Shown: positions 33,901 through 40,464, numbered from the stretch's first letter. The stretch is 64,000 nucleotides of DNA from Sarcocystis neurona (GCA_000727475.1 KL647292.1:2919592-2983591); one strand, 5' to 3'. Translations and numbers: made by a program. Notes: generated from the letters alone by a model not told the origin.

Positions 33901-36195
33901 TTGTCGGCGAGTGTATGTCTCGCCACTCGCACACACCCACGACCGCAGATATAGAGACACAGAGAGAAACGTCTGTCTGTCTGCTGTGCACATGTGCGAC
34001 GTATCTGCAAGCACGCGTTGCTGCTGTGCGCAAAGTGAAGATGTAAAGCGCGCCGTTATAGAGCGGTGCGTGAGGATCATCTGTAACAAGCCGCCGGGCG
34101 CTGCAGTCTGGCCGTATGTGACTCTTTTAGAGCATGTGTTGCTATATGTGTTGACCCTCCTCATACACATCAACATAGATATACATATGAATACAGCCGC
34201 GCGCACCTACTTGTGTGTGCATGTATAGAGAAGAAGAGAGTGGGAGACGCGCGTGTGCATACAGAGTGAAATACAGTTACAGGGCACTACACAAAGGCCG
34301 GTACGCCGGACCGTGTAGAAGGTGTTGGAGTCTGGCAAGGAGAAGCGGCAGGCCGCAGATCATCGTGCAGGGGGACAGGGAGACAGGCGTGTCCCCGTCC
34401 CCTGTCTCTCTGTGGGCACACGTTACTCTTCCCTCTCTTCCTTTCTCTCGTCCTCTCCTTCTCTTCATCTGTCTGTGTCTAGACGTTACCAGATGCAGTA
34501 TGCACGCGGTGTAGACGTGTCGTGGTGCGTGCGAGACAGAGCGCCCCTGTGCTGCGCCCATAAATTAATTAGTTCAAAAATGAATGAAAATGCGTATACT
34601 CTCTCTACATTTCTCTCATCTGTCGTACTGCGTACTCCCCGAATGCTTCCATTCTGTCCACAGGTATATATATATATATGTATATGTATGTGTATGAGGA
34701 TACTTCCGTTTTGCACGTATGTACATATATATATATATATATGTAGGTGAGTTCGCTTCCATTCTGTACGTGTGTATATGTATACATAAATATGTAGGTG
34801 AATGAGCTTCCGATCTGCGTATGTATATATATATATATGTATATATATATGTACGCGCATGGGTGACGGCTGTATGTGTATGTATATACGCGTATCTGTG
34901 TGTGTGTGTGTACACGGTTATTCTACGGTGTATTTATGTCTAGTTCTCTGTGAATTGCATGCTGCGCGCAGGTTGAAGGACTGTGGAACGGACTGCAGAA
35001 TCGGCTCGGATTTGAAGTTGCCGCAGGCACATGCTTTTTAGCCGCTGCAATCAGCGGGGGCCTCTGCTGGCGTTGGTGGACGTCTCGCAGGACGAGCAAA
35101 GCCTGCTACGGCACTCCCCTCTACTCCAGCACTTGTAGGGACCGAAGAAAGACGAACAGCAGCAAAACAGTCATTGCGCCAGCAGCTGCAGCTCCATCAC
35201 GGCACAGGGAGCTGGATGTTGTCGGCAACCGCTGCAGAATACGCAGTAGCGGCATGAACAGCAGCAGTAATAGCGGCAGCAGCAAGAGGAGCAGCACCAG
35301 CAGCAGGGACACAGCATAAATCGCAGCACCATCGGCAACACTAGCAACACAGCCGCGGTGGAAGCAGAGTCGTAGCAGCGACTGCAGCTTCGCGAATCGA
35401 TAACAGCGCGATCGAGGTATTCTCAGGGGAACCACTTCGGCAGACCTGAGAGAGAGCAGGTGGTCTGCACCAGAGTCGCATATTCGTGTTCTGTGGTATT
35501 CTTGTTGCTCTGCGTCCCGCCCTTTTCTCGTCTTCCACTTTTCCTATCCATTCCGCAGCGGATAAACCATGCACGCATTCGCTTCCGTTCCCCAGCGTCG
35601 ACGCATCGGCTGCTGCTCTGTTCTGTCCTACTCCGTCGTTCTTCCGCACACGTGTCAGTGACGTTGCCGGCTGCGACTTCTCTGTCTCGTCTTTTTTTCC
35701 CCTCCTCTCCACCTTGTTTCGCTGACGTTTTTGTACAACATATTCCACTGGAATCAGCTTTCGCCGCTGCTGCTGTTGCCACTCCCGTTTCGCACGTCTT
35801 CCCCCGTTGTCATTAACAATAGGCCTCGGAGACCTATATATATATATATATATGTAGATAGATAGGTAGATAGATAGCGATATACATACTGACACAAACG
35901 TTACGCGCGTACTGTCTCATTCGCGTTGCTGCCCTGGCTGTTGGTATTTCCTCTGCATTCTCCCGTTCCAACAGGCATGCCGTCTGCGTATTCGGTTGAT
36001 CCAATGGCTTCCTACGCGGCTTGTGGAGCGCAGGTGCCTCTTTCTTCGCTGGGCCAGACGGTTGATTTCCAGCAGTCGATGGGGCTGCCTCGCTGCTCTG
36101 TGTTGCCAAATACTTCTTTTGTTTCGGATATCTACCCGGACACGGGAAGAAGAAGCCGATTCTCGTCTGCTACCTACCTGGGGGGGCAACAGTAA
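6469..36195 (+). CDS. GBP/atlastin-family large GTPase, about 19 exons, membrane-anchored
   Basis: This is a dynamin-superfamily GTPase of guanylate-binding-protein type. Exons: 6469-6895, 8811-8900, 9856-10379, 11402-11788, 14339-14775, 16022-16598, 18022-18281, 19927-20067, 22650-22788, 24023-24284, 25501-25649, (26958-27215 tentative), 28751-28927, 29759-29878, 31441-31668, 32111-32149, 32856-33002, 33492-33560, 34972-35134, 35975-36195. This gives about 1,518 residues without the tentative exon. The order is: possible signal sequence, P-loop GSIHTGKS split by an intron, switch-I region VGYTVQPGTQG, LLLDTEGFG, WVVQDF (the position of TLRDF in GBPs), the GBP middle/helical region, two to three membrane segments and a Ser/Tyr-rich tail. 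Motifs identify the GTPase; a role in membrane fusion, tethering or remodelling is inferred from the family. Intron phases agree at nearly every junction. Plant GBP-like proteins and atlastins are the nearest architectures I know. Confidence 0.75.
7633..8399. promoter_or_regulatory. Cluster of eleven GCATGC palindromes in intron 1
   Basis: GCATGC occurs at about 7634, 7745, 7876, 7911, 8092, 8161, 8272, 8289, 8306, 8341 and 8394, several as TGCATGCA or flanked by CAGCTG. About 0.2 would be expected by chance in 770 bases. TGCATGC is a known promoter element and ApiAP2-type binding site in apicomplexans. Regulatory use here is inference. Confidence 0.45.
8272..8322 (+). repeat. 17-base tandem repeat, three units
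   Basis: The unit GCATGCAGCTCTCAGTC starts at 8272, 8289 and 8306, the third copy with substitutions. Each unit carries one GCATGC site. Confidence 0.8.
8498..8760. repeat. TATA/TGTA-rich microsatellite block
   Basis: Low-complexity TATATA, TGTA and TATG sequence in the 3' part of intron 1, of the same type as later intron blocks. Confidence 0.7.
8811..8900 (+). CDS. GTPase exon 2: first half of P-loop
   Basis: Acceptor GTGCGCAG at 8810; the first two bases complete a Gly codon with exon 1. It encodes FEIDEEALKFVEEI followed by VSVIAAVGSIHT, the helix and beta-strand leading into the GTPase P-loop. The donor after ACACAG leaves one base, so the Gly of the GKS is split between exons 2 and 3. 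Confidence 0.8.
8942..9165 (+). repeat. 45-base minisatellite in the P-loop intron
   Basis: Units begin GTATAC/GTACAC at about 8942, 8986, 9029, 9074 and 9119 and contain CAGCAGCAGCAGGATGCAGC-like cores. Spacing is 43-45 bases. In frame with exon 2 each unit reads about 15 residues (like YGPLRQQQQDAAR). A stop at about 9122 ends that frame. Confidence 0.75.
9166..9855. repeat. CAG-rich then CTG-rich intron block
   Basis: About 9166-9550 is rich in CAG on the plus strand. About 9610-9790 switches to CTG/TGC-rich sequence ahead of the exon 3 acceptor. Minus-strand ORFs of up to 293 codons here are repeat translations (Cys/Leu/Ala) and are not called as genes. Confidence 0.6.
9856..10379 (+). 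CDS. GTPase exon 3: P-loop end, switch I, DTEG
   Basis: Starts GG|AAG|AGT, completing GSIHTGKS. It contains VGYTVQPGTQGLTFW (switch-I threonine and the T-x-G pattern of GBPs) and LLLDTEGFGG (G3, DxxG). Two lineage-type insertions interrupt the domain: a Gly/Ala-rich one before switch I and an acidic Ser-rich one (runs of Asp/Glu) before G3. It ends MKMIDAQ with donor CAA|GTCAGA, phase 0. Confidence 0.8.
10400..11400 (+). repeat. CTG-rich intron 3
   Basis: Nearly the whole intron is CTG/GTTGCTG-rich, densest at 10440-10570 and 10970-11060. Around 10980-11050 an 18-21-base unit (TTGTTGGGACTGCTGCTG) repeats several times. Around 11150-11330 a GGCTGCCRTGTTGCG unit recurs. Confidence 0.7.
11402..11788 (+). 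CDS. GTPase exon 4: end of G domain, G4-like motif
   Basis: Acceptor GGTGCCGCAG. It starts SLQLLEDMTKDTNLFNLR, matching the helix after G3 in GBPs. A long Ser/Glu/Arg/Gly-rich insertion follows (six consecutive Glu near its middle), then LSWVVQDFAQ. The last motif sits where human GBPs have TLRDF and atlastins have RDW, but the Arg is replaced by Gln. Donor CAA|GTAAGT is near-consensus, phase 0. Confidence 0.75.
11800..12175 (+). repeat. CAG-rich block at the 5' end of intron 4
   Basis: Interrupted CAG and AGCAGG sequence starts directly after the exon 4 donor. It opens a composite intron whose 3' end is CTG-rich. Confidence 0.65.
12556..12775 (+). repeat. GA-rich purine tract
   Basis: GAGACGGAGACAGAGGG-type sequence, almost pure purine apart from scattered C. 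A 140-codon Arg/Glu ORF across it is a repeat translation. Confidence 0.7.
12990..14090 (+). repeat. TATG/TATA block with three longer degenerate copies
   Basis: Microsatellite sequence with an embedded repeat: CATG.AA.TGTTTGTGGGT at about 13033, 13229 and 13349, each preceded by a GGATACAAGGRCRTG-like stretch. (TA)n runs recur throughout. Confidence 0.65.
14180..14337 (+). repeat. (CTG)n tract abutting exon 5 acceptor
   Basis: CTGCTG/TTGGTG/TTGCCG sequence runs without interruption into the acceptor GCTGCAG at 14338. Confidence 0.8.
14339..14775 (+). CDS. GTPase exon 5: end of G domain with RSSNT repeats
   Basis: The acceptor is the end of a long CTG tract (GCTGCAG at 14338). DLEDLTAQQWLERL and later DADYLKHSLRFVYEKN match the GBP segment that carries LT..EYLE. 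After KN, a 15-base unit encoding RSSNT is repeated 12 times (14594-14773). There is no GT dinucleotide within the repeat, so it is probably translated. The end at 14775 is chosen because it gives the phase required by exon 6; the donor (GTTTCT) is weak. Confidence 0.6.
14594..14773 (+). repeat. 15-base repeat, 12 units, probably translated
   Basis: The unit CGCAGCAGCAACACC is repeated 12 times with few substitutions. In the frame of exon 5 it reads RSSNT, RSSNI, RSSNL or HSSNT. Confidence 0.85.
15110..15790 (+). repeat. TATG/TGTA microsatellite
   Basis: Long TATGTATGTG-type run in intron 5. ORFs of up to 284 codons here read only Tyr/Val/Cys/Met and are not genes. Confidence 0.8.
16022..16598 (+). 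CDS. GTPase exon 6: start of GBP middle domain
   Basis: Acceptor GCATGTGCAG. SFYEWIDCVALPAP matches the C..L.RP segment that follows the G domain in GBPs. PLRDMTEPYRREFEAF matches the L.PEF helix, and MSGKDLAALLRFLVRAAN matches the G..L..L...Y.N segment. A low-complexity insertion of about 90 residues rich in Ala, Gly and Arg lies between them (about 16200-16490). Donor CGG|GTAAAT, phase 0. Confidence 0.7.
17934..17958 (+). repeat. (TA)n run
   Basis: A near-pure TA run about 60 bases before the exon 7 acceptor. Confidence 0.8.
18022..18281 (+). CDS. GTPase exon 7: helical domain
   Basis: Acceptor CTCTCGTGCAG. It encodes ELTKNDLLLLYDEDMKQFL and then a Gln-rich amphipathic helix, like the first helices of the GBP C-terminal domain. 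Donor CGAGCGAC|GTAAGA leaves two bases, which pair correctly with exon 8. Confidence 0.7.
18300..18480. repeat. TATA/TGTA block in intron 7
   Basis: AT-rich microsatellite directly after the exon 7 donor. A further (TA)n run lies at 19377-19393. Confidence 0.6.
19520..19926 (+). repeat. CTG-rich 3' end of intron 7
   Basis: GCTGCTGCC/GCTGCTG runs, purest at about 19745-19805, lead into the exon 8 acceptor. Confidence 0.7.
19927..20067 (+). CDS. GTPase exon 8: helical domain
   Basis: Acceptor at the end of a CTG run (GCTGCAG at 19926). One base completes Thr with exon 7, then AEEQVRLYCRGFCEKQVQQI and a Gln run. Donor CAGCG|GTGAGG leaves two bases, completed by exon 9. The phase match supports the model. 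Confidence 0.7.
20439..20640 (+). repeat. About 70-base minisatellite, three units
   Basis: Units start TATAAGTGG/TATAGGTGG at 20439, 20510 and 20580. Each carries GCATACAC, a (TA)n run and GCGTGGGCGT. Degenerate copies (GTGAAGCATAG) continue to about 21060. Confidence 0.75.
21255..21440 (+). repeat. GA-rich minisatellite
   Basis: GGGAGACAGAGAGACACAGA-like units of 16-24 bases repeat about eight times. A 344-codon minus-strand ORF crossing this block (21334-22368) is a repeat translation. Confidence 0.75.
21660..21960 (+). repeat. CT-rich tract
   Basis: Pyrimidine-rich CTCTCT/CGTCTC sequence in intron 8, the strand complement in character of the GA block 200 bases upstream. Confidence 0.65.
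22030..22640 (+). repeat. CTG-rich 3' end of intron 8
   Basis: GCTGCTGCTGCT and TGGCAGTGCTGC sequence leads to the exon 9 acceptor. Confidence 0.7.
22650..22788 (+). CDS. GTPase exon 9: helical domain
   Basis: Acceptor TGCGCGCAG at 22649 is preferred over CTGCAG seven bases later because only the first fits the phase of exon 8. It encodes RSLLAEEVDRDGLSYS and ELRAYEATVENLFLYFHKEN. Donor ACC|GTGCGT, phase 0. Confidence 0.65.
22985..23480 (+). repeat. About 65-base CT/TATA minisatellite
   Basis: Seven to eight units share GTAGGTACYTGTCTCTCTC followed by CACTCTCTCTATACATATG. Typical starts are near 23063, 23137, 23198, 23270 and 23335. Confidence 0.7.
24023..24284 (+). CDS. GTPase exon 10: helical domain
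   Basis: Acceptor GAAGCTGCGCAG. It encodes LALQCLSPWLFLECG, then VRPGGTSLVRLLLQKKIYEH and PLELLRPLDEFRVLLFEWKA, with no low complexity. Donor TCCG|GTAAAC, phase 1, completed by exon 11. Confidence 0.65.
24335..24760. repeat. TATA/TGTG block, 5' part of intron 10
   Basis: AT-rich microsatellite including a (TG)n run near 24385-24400. No coding signal. Confidence 0.6.
25010..25500 (+). repeat. CTG-rich 3' end of intron 10
   Basis: Includes a recurring CTCTACGCCGGTGGTCCTGC-like unit at about 25305 and 25365 among CTG runs, ending at the exon 11 acceptor. Confidence 0.7.
25501..25649 (+). CDS. GTPase exon 11: coiled-coil segment
   Basis: Acceptor TTTTTTGCTGCAG. It encodes AWDIFEQRVADLRSVREAYV and a continuing helix ending RCAEIAT, with heptad-like spacing of Leu/Val. 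Donor ACC|GTAGGC, phase 0. Confidence 0.65.
25790..26570 (+). repeat. TATA/TGTG/TCTC microsatellite block
   Basis: AT-rich intron sequence. GTATGTATAGATTCTCTC recurs near 26446 and 26506. Confidence 0.65.
26958..27215 (+). CDS. Tentative GTPase exon
   Basis: Between exons at 25.6 and 28.75 kb, one frame after a TAG acceptor at 26957 gives a protein-like helix (KEVFLLPTEDKNAHAQYQ, then AVSQILSTLRTASRLLLQ). Entry and exit in phase 0 would suit both neighbours. The 3' edge is uncertain because composition degrades after about 27120; the end given is the first strong phase-0 donor (GTATGT). Confidence 0.25.
27415..27610 (+). repeat. About 60-base degenerate repeat
   Basis: AGAGAGACAGAC-type cores recur near 27458, 27516 and 27571, each followed by TGTGTATGTGT-type sequence. 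Confidence 0.5.
27945..28510 (+). repeat. TATG/TATA microsatellite
   Basis: Long TATATG/TGTATA run ending in a (TA)n stretch at about 28478-28500, upstream of the exon at 28751. Confidence 0.75.
28751..28927 (+). CDS. GTPase exon: coiled-coil segment
   Basis: Acceptor GCGCATGCAG. The 59 codons are highly helical (EVLKKWEATYKAEVVASF; AQEAMQELSDIYCAK). Donor CAAAAG|GTGGGC, phase 0 on both sides. Confidence 0.65.
29200..29640 (+). repeat. TATA/TGTG block with degenerate longer repeat
   Basis: Two related stretches (about 29270-29400 and 29440-29530) share TGGCTGTCT, CGTATAT and GGACAC elements, followed by a TATATG run up to the exon at 29759. Confidence 0.5.
29759..29878 (+). CDS. GTPase exon: coiled-coil segment
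   Basis: Acceptor TGCCTGCAG. VYRELRETLHARQKELETQN continues the helix from the previous exon without a break, and the exon ends TKTLQ at the strong donor CAG|GTAGGT. Phase 0, 40 codons. Confidence 0.7.
30880..31310 (+). repeat. (TG)n and TATA/TGTA block
   Basis: A pure (TG)n run at about 30897-30925 is followed by AGGAATATATAGGTATATGT, repeated near 30991 and 31030. Confidence 0.7.
31441..31668 (+). CDS. GTPase exon: stalk region
   Basis: Acceptor GGAGCCCAG. The 76 codons include AKDFYLWGSFAAVARREAA and SDKLIKKVTDHWVDTDIRKA, ending NFNNLLFQ at donor CAG|GTACCC. Phase 0 on both sides. Confidence 0.65.
32111..32149 (+). CDS. Possible 39-base micro-exon of the GTPase
   Basis: A 13-codon stretch (HIIQRYACRCNLQ) is bounded by ACGTTTGCAG and CAG|GTGATT and is in phase 0 on both sides, so it can be included or skipped without changing frame. 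Confidence 0.45.
32255..32345 (+). repeat. 23-base tandem repeat
   Basis: Four units of the form TTTGTATACTCCGCCTTCTT with a short tail, the first and second diverged. Confidence 0.7.
32435..32850 (+). repeat. CTG-rich minisatellite before the hairpin exon
   Basis: CTGTGCCCGGCTGCTGCTG units of 21-24 bases recur between about 32600 and 32700, then CTGTGCCGTGCTGCTG units to 32800. The tract ends at the acceptor of the membrane-hairpin exon. Confidence 0.75.
32856..33002 (+). CDS. GTPase exon: membrane hairpin
   Basis: Acceptor at the end of a CTG tract (GGCTGCAG). The 49 codons are almost entirely hydrophobic: IFGLICLGVGLVVVATW, a short FGGTP turn, then LIFFGLWCIFGFATLLGW and a basic end. This is a two-pass hairpin placed like the one near the C-terminus of atlastins. 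Donor ACT|GTACGC, phase 0. Confidence 0.75.
33492..33560 (+). CDS. GTPase exon after the hairpin; alternative gene end
   Basis: Acceptor CTGTTTTGCAG. It encodes AYEELFAHAQWAVRSEVGER and ends at donor GCCAGT|GTGAGG in phase 0. If the donor is not used, the frame stops at 33596, so a shorter protein ending here is possible. Confidence 0.55.
34640..34855 (+). repeat. About 54-base minisatellite, four units
   Basis: GCTTCCATTCTGT-like cores lie near 34644, 34702, 34757 and 34806. Each is followed by a TATATG run and GTAGGTGA. Confidence 0.7.
34972..35134 (+). CDS. GTPase exon: third hydrophobic segment
   Basis: Acceptor GCTGCGCGCAG. VEGLWNGLQNRLGFEV, an amphipathic helix, is followed by AAGTCFLAAAISGGLCW, a hydrophobic segment, and Arg/Lys. 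Donor CACTT|GTAGGG leaves one base, which fits the last exon. Reading through instead gives a Ser/Arg-rich end at 35319. Confidence 0.5.
35341..35830 (-). other. Open minus-strand stretch, doubtful
   Basis: About 160 codons are open on the minus strand with a charged composition (KRQRNKVERRGKKDETEK in the middle). The stretch lies within the last intron of the GTPase gene. No start, splice pair or motif supports it. Confidence 0.15.
35975..36195 (+). CDS. GTPase terminal exon: Ser/Tyr-rich tail
   Basis: Acceptor GTTCCAACAG; two bases complete the codon left by the previous exon. The 72 residues are Ser/Tyr/Pro-rich and continue the composition of the preceding tail (YGTPLYSS then MPSAYSVDPMASYA), ending GGQQ and TAA at 36195. 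It could instead be the end of a separate small gene. Confidence 0.45.
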
Positions 36196-38998
36196 CGACC
36201 AAGTCACCCTGGTTGATCCGGCGTGCAAACTTGTCACGAAAAACCGTGCCTCTGACTACTCCGGCGGTTTAAGCGGGGTTATTTGATCCTACCTCTGCAT
36301 CAACTTTTACCACGAGTCGCAATGAACTTAATACTGTACTCTATTTTCGGTCTCTCGAAAAAGAAAGTGTCGTTGGTACATGTAGTACAACACTTCCCAT
36401 TCTTGCACCGTAACACCATCACAATTACTATGGGGGTACGTGGATGCATATAGCTGTTGAGGGTAATCTGTATAAGAAGACGGAGCGCCGGATGCACACG
36501 CTTCTTGAAGTGTTCATGTGAAGGGACGTTTTCATCTGGTGTGCTTCTCGCTGACGCTGTTTCTTGCCGCGCACTACTCCCGTGGACACAGAGTTATTAC
36601 AGTTATTACACTGCTACGTGTTTCTGTCGTGGCCATTTATGCGTACGGAGAATTATCAATGCAACCGTGTGCTATGCCGTTTGGCGCGCGTGTTTGTTCC
36701 CCATTCCGCGCTTGTTGGCTGTTCCCACGTGTAGATAACTATTTTCGTGTAGCCACTGGTGCCAGCCATATATGCAGCTGTTCGTGTGCGGAAAGCCCTG
36801 TCTGTGGCTTTTTCAGAGATAATGCTGTGATCCTGTGTTCACAGAGACGATTCAAGTGCACTGGTGCATAGGCCTGCATATGTATATATATATGTATATA
36901 CATATATATGTATATATGTGTATGCTATGCCCGCAGCCACCCAATTTCAACGTGTTCGACATTTCTGCCCATAATGCAGGTTAACAGGACGTTGTAGTCG
37001 TGTGAAGTTTTGAATGTTGACACATTGAATTCGTGTAACTCTGCATATCTGAGTTTGCGTCTGGTGTGAAGTATGCGTACGTACTTTATCAGCTACGGTT
37101 ATATTTACGTCTCTCCCACGCATATACCCTTGAATCGGTGCGCCTCCTGCACCAGTGGACGATTTCGCGGCGCGTAAGTCATTATCTCACGACATTACTT
37201 CTTCCTATGCAGAAGGGACACCCTCCCGCGCACCCACACACAGAAACGTATATCTAAACAGTCCAACAGATTGTGGCACCGGCCGCCGCTACTGTTTTTT
37301 CATAACAGATCGCCTTATCGGAGTTGATTGTACGACAGCGTCGGCCGCGTTTACTTCCAATGATTCCAGGTGGAATCTCTCGAGCCCTGTATTTACTAAT
37401 CTTATTTCTTCTGTGGCGCAGCCGCACTTGCTACAGTCCTCGTCGAGAGAGGTGTACTGCTTTCCATGCTGGCAGCAGTGCGCGAGGAGAGCAGTGCGTG
37501 CAGGTGCGTGAAGCGACGCGCACCCACGCACTGGCAATGAATGCGTGAAGGTGTTGAAACGCGGCGGGCATGGTTGTGATGGTAGAGGTGGCAGCAGTAA
37601 CGCCTGTAATGACAGTCGTCGTCGTAGTAGTAGTAGTAGCGGTAGTAGTAGTAGTAGTAGTAGCGGTAGTAAACTTCAGTAGTTGTCGCTCGTTGCACGA
37701 GCACCTACGTCGGCCACAGCTTCGAAGGTTAATCTTGTGGCTCGCCTTTTACAAATGTCTCGCGTGTAGGGCATTCTGCACGCGTTTCGGGACTTGGCTG
37801 GTGCACCCGATGGTGTGCATCATCGTTGCACAGTATAGGGCTCTTCAGCAGCGCGCCTGCGCAGCAGAGACGGCTAAAGAGGACCACACCAGGGCATCTA
37901 TGTACCTCTTCGGATGGCTTACGTATACTGCTGTTCAGAGGCACATATGGTGGCACGCGTGTTCGTGCCTGGTGCCTCCGAGTGTGTAAACCCCCACGTC
38001 CAGCGTGAGCAACGGCGGGAAACCTGTGCAGCATTGCTTACGTGTACGTGTATGTCGAGAATCAGGTAGACAGACAAAAAGAGATACACACAGAGGGGAG
38101 GGGCGTATACACTGTACGTATATGCACACATGCGGACACAGACGTACCATCTATCGCCACATCGACCCTGCGTACTCGAGGTAGTATCTGAGTACCTATC
38201 GCGGGGATTCTCCTTTCAGAGTTCGAGACGTGAGGACGAAACCAAAGTCATGTTGTATCGTTCATGCCTATCCACAGACCGCGTGTATCCCCCGGTACGC
38301 ATCAATTTGTGGAGAAGGCACTTTCGAAGCGTTCTATTCTATTAGCACCGAAGCTTCCATTTCCGACTGTCTGCTGCCGTTAGAGCCTCGTCCTGCAATT
38401 TTTGCGAAGTTTCGGAAGGCGCGCATTAGCGGATAGCCACAGGGTAGAGAGTCCGCAGAATCCTTGTGAAGCGTCCGAGCAGCATAGCGGAGGGTACATT
38501 CTCACACGTTAGATATCCGTGAATTTATCATAGAGGACGTGGGAAAGTACGTGAGCGTATGTCATGTACAGACATGCAATAATAAACCATCTGTCACCGC
38601 ACGCTCCCATCGGGCAGATTAATGGACAAGGGCGCCTCGTTAAGTGGCGCGAATGCCCTTCCGGCAACACAAGTAGCGGGTACCTATATAATACGCATAT
38701 AAAGGTGTACGGGCCTGTCCTAAAGTACAACAGTAATTTCACGTGGGTGGACGCAGCCTCACATATACGCCTGACTATGCAAAACGGATGTGGACGTCCG
38801 TGTAAAGCTGTACTTTTGAGCAGCACTCAGCACGTACGTGCTGCAAAAAAAGACTCACTGATTACGTGCGCCCTTTCACGATGGTACGTTGTGGGCTGTA
38901 CGCGGCCCACTCAATGGGTCTGCGGGCCGCCAAAATGCTACAATTTCGGCAACTTACGTGTTTCGTTCGCCATATACCAAACCGCAGCAATAAAATGC
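36196..38998. other. No confident gene; isolated open stretches
   Basis: Plus-strand stretches at 36518-36871, 37155-37511, 37670-37989 and 38130-38436 are open and partly protein-like, the third with hydrophobic runs. None has an ATG, a matching splice pair or a recognisable domain. A (GTA)n run lies at 37621-37672 and a TATA run near 36875-36920. Sequence is otherwise repeat-poor. Confidence 0.4.
37621..37672 (+). repeat. (GTA)n trinucleotide run
   Basis: GTAGTAGTAGTA with two GCG interruptions; a second shorter run is at about 33459-33472. If translated it would encode Val or Ser runs. Confidence 0.85.
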
Positions 38999-40157
38999 TT
39001 ACAGATTTTTCACTGCGGCGAGTGATCTAGATATGGTATGTGCCTGTTTTTCCAGCGAAGCCACTTCTGCCGCCTCTTTTTCTCTTATATATCGCACTTT
39101 CTCCATGAGTTGTTCTATATCGTGCAGGCGTTTTGACTCCTTTTGTGTCTTCACGCGGATTTCCACAAGCTGAAAGCATTTAGTAGTTTTTATAGCACTC
39201 GCAGCCCACAGCTGTAACATTGCCCAGAGAAACGTCTACGACATACGTGGCCATAAACCTGCTGAATTTCCGATTTGACACTCGACTGGCGCGCTTCGAA
39301 CTCACTGAAACAGGGCACCGTAAGTAACCTAATGAAACAAACACACAAGCGATGCCGTCCGCTCAAAAACGGACTGTACCGCTTAAGCAGTGATGTCACG
39401 GACTGTATTGCTTAAGCAGTGGCGTCATGGAGAGGGAAAAAGAATTTACCATATAAGCTTTTGGAAGATTGATAGAAGTGCCCCGGGTGAAGAGATATCA
39501 GGAAGATGTGTTCGTGGAGACGTATGCACAGTAGAGTAAGCGGAGGCGAGGTAAGAAGGGGCTGTTAATCGAGTGGAAGCAGAATGGTCTTGAGTCGTAG
39601 TCAATGGTGTTTCTCTGTTCGAGCAGAACGTGGTGCGTTTTTCTTCAGTTCCGCCTGCAGCGTTTTGAACAGGTGACACTGCGTTCTGAGCTGTCCTGGA
39701 ATTTTTCTTTCCTGGAAATGATATCATGACGGTGGTGGGCGCTTTGGGGAAACTGGTGAGGCGGAAATTCACCTGAATCCCTAGCTTGTTGAGAATTGAA
39801 AGAAGCTACTGATGGTGAAGATGCGGATAGCGCATCTCTTGCCAAAGCTCGCGAAGCCTGCAAAACGTCTTCGCGAGTAGGCGACATTGGGGATTGTGAA
39901 GGAGAAGGGTACGGATCTAGGAATCGGCCGAAATCTTCAGTAGATTCTTCTGCAGTCTGATCGGCCGGTCCACCGCCCTGCGGAACCAGCGAGGGACTGA
40001 CCGAGCGAATGGCTTCGGAAGGATATCCTTCATGGAGCTGCTGTCCAGCTGTTGCCACATTCTGCGGTAAAGCTTCCGATTCGTCTCGAAGGTACTGCTG
40101 TCGACTGTTTCCCCGCCATCCATATTGAGGGAGCAAGCGCGCAGAGGAGACGGCCAT
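38999..40157 (-). CDS. Minus-strand gene with C-terminal coiled coil, hypothetical
   Basis: The last two exons are well defined: 39304-39259 (acceptor TTTCAG, donor CAGCAG|GTTTAT) and 39169-38999 (acceptor GCTTTCAG, stop TAA), joined in phase 0. Together they give a 70-residue charged helix (SSVKSEIQQ, then VKTQKESKRLHDIEQLMEKV and KEAAEVASLEKQ) with heptad spacing, so a coiled coil. Upstream, an ATG at 40157 opens 171 codons to 39645, rich in Ser, Pro, Gln and Arg and probably disordered. The join between that exon and 39304 is not resolved; a small exon or a different donor is needed. I recognise no family. A terminal coiled coil after a disordered N-terminus suits cytoskeletal or centrosomal proteins, but that is a guess. 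Confidence 0.45.
39371..39428. repeat. 29-base tandem duplication
   Basis: GGACTGTACCGCTTAAGCAG at 39371 and a near-identical copy at 39400, each continuing TGATGTCAC/TGGCGTCAT and each holding the palindrome GCTTAAGC. It lies in an intron of the minus-strand coiled-coil gene. Confidence 0.8.
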
Positions 40158-40464
40158 AATCGTGACGGATCGTCTGGCTCCTACTCGTTTCCCTTGTAGC
40201 TACTACTACCACTATAATGTGTACTACTACTGCTACGCTGTTCCCGGTCTTCAGCCCGCTGAATCCGTTGGCGACTCTTAACAGATCTGCCCGCACAAAC
40301 GAATTTCCGTAGGGATTAAGTACCACTTTAGAAGAAAATTCAAGAAGTGAACCGCTGGTGCTGTACTACTACGGCGTTTCGGGACGAGAACGCGCGACGG
40401 TCCGGTGTACATACACCAACACGAAACTGCTTTTCACATTACCAACGGATATTTTCCATTTCAG

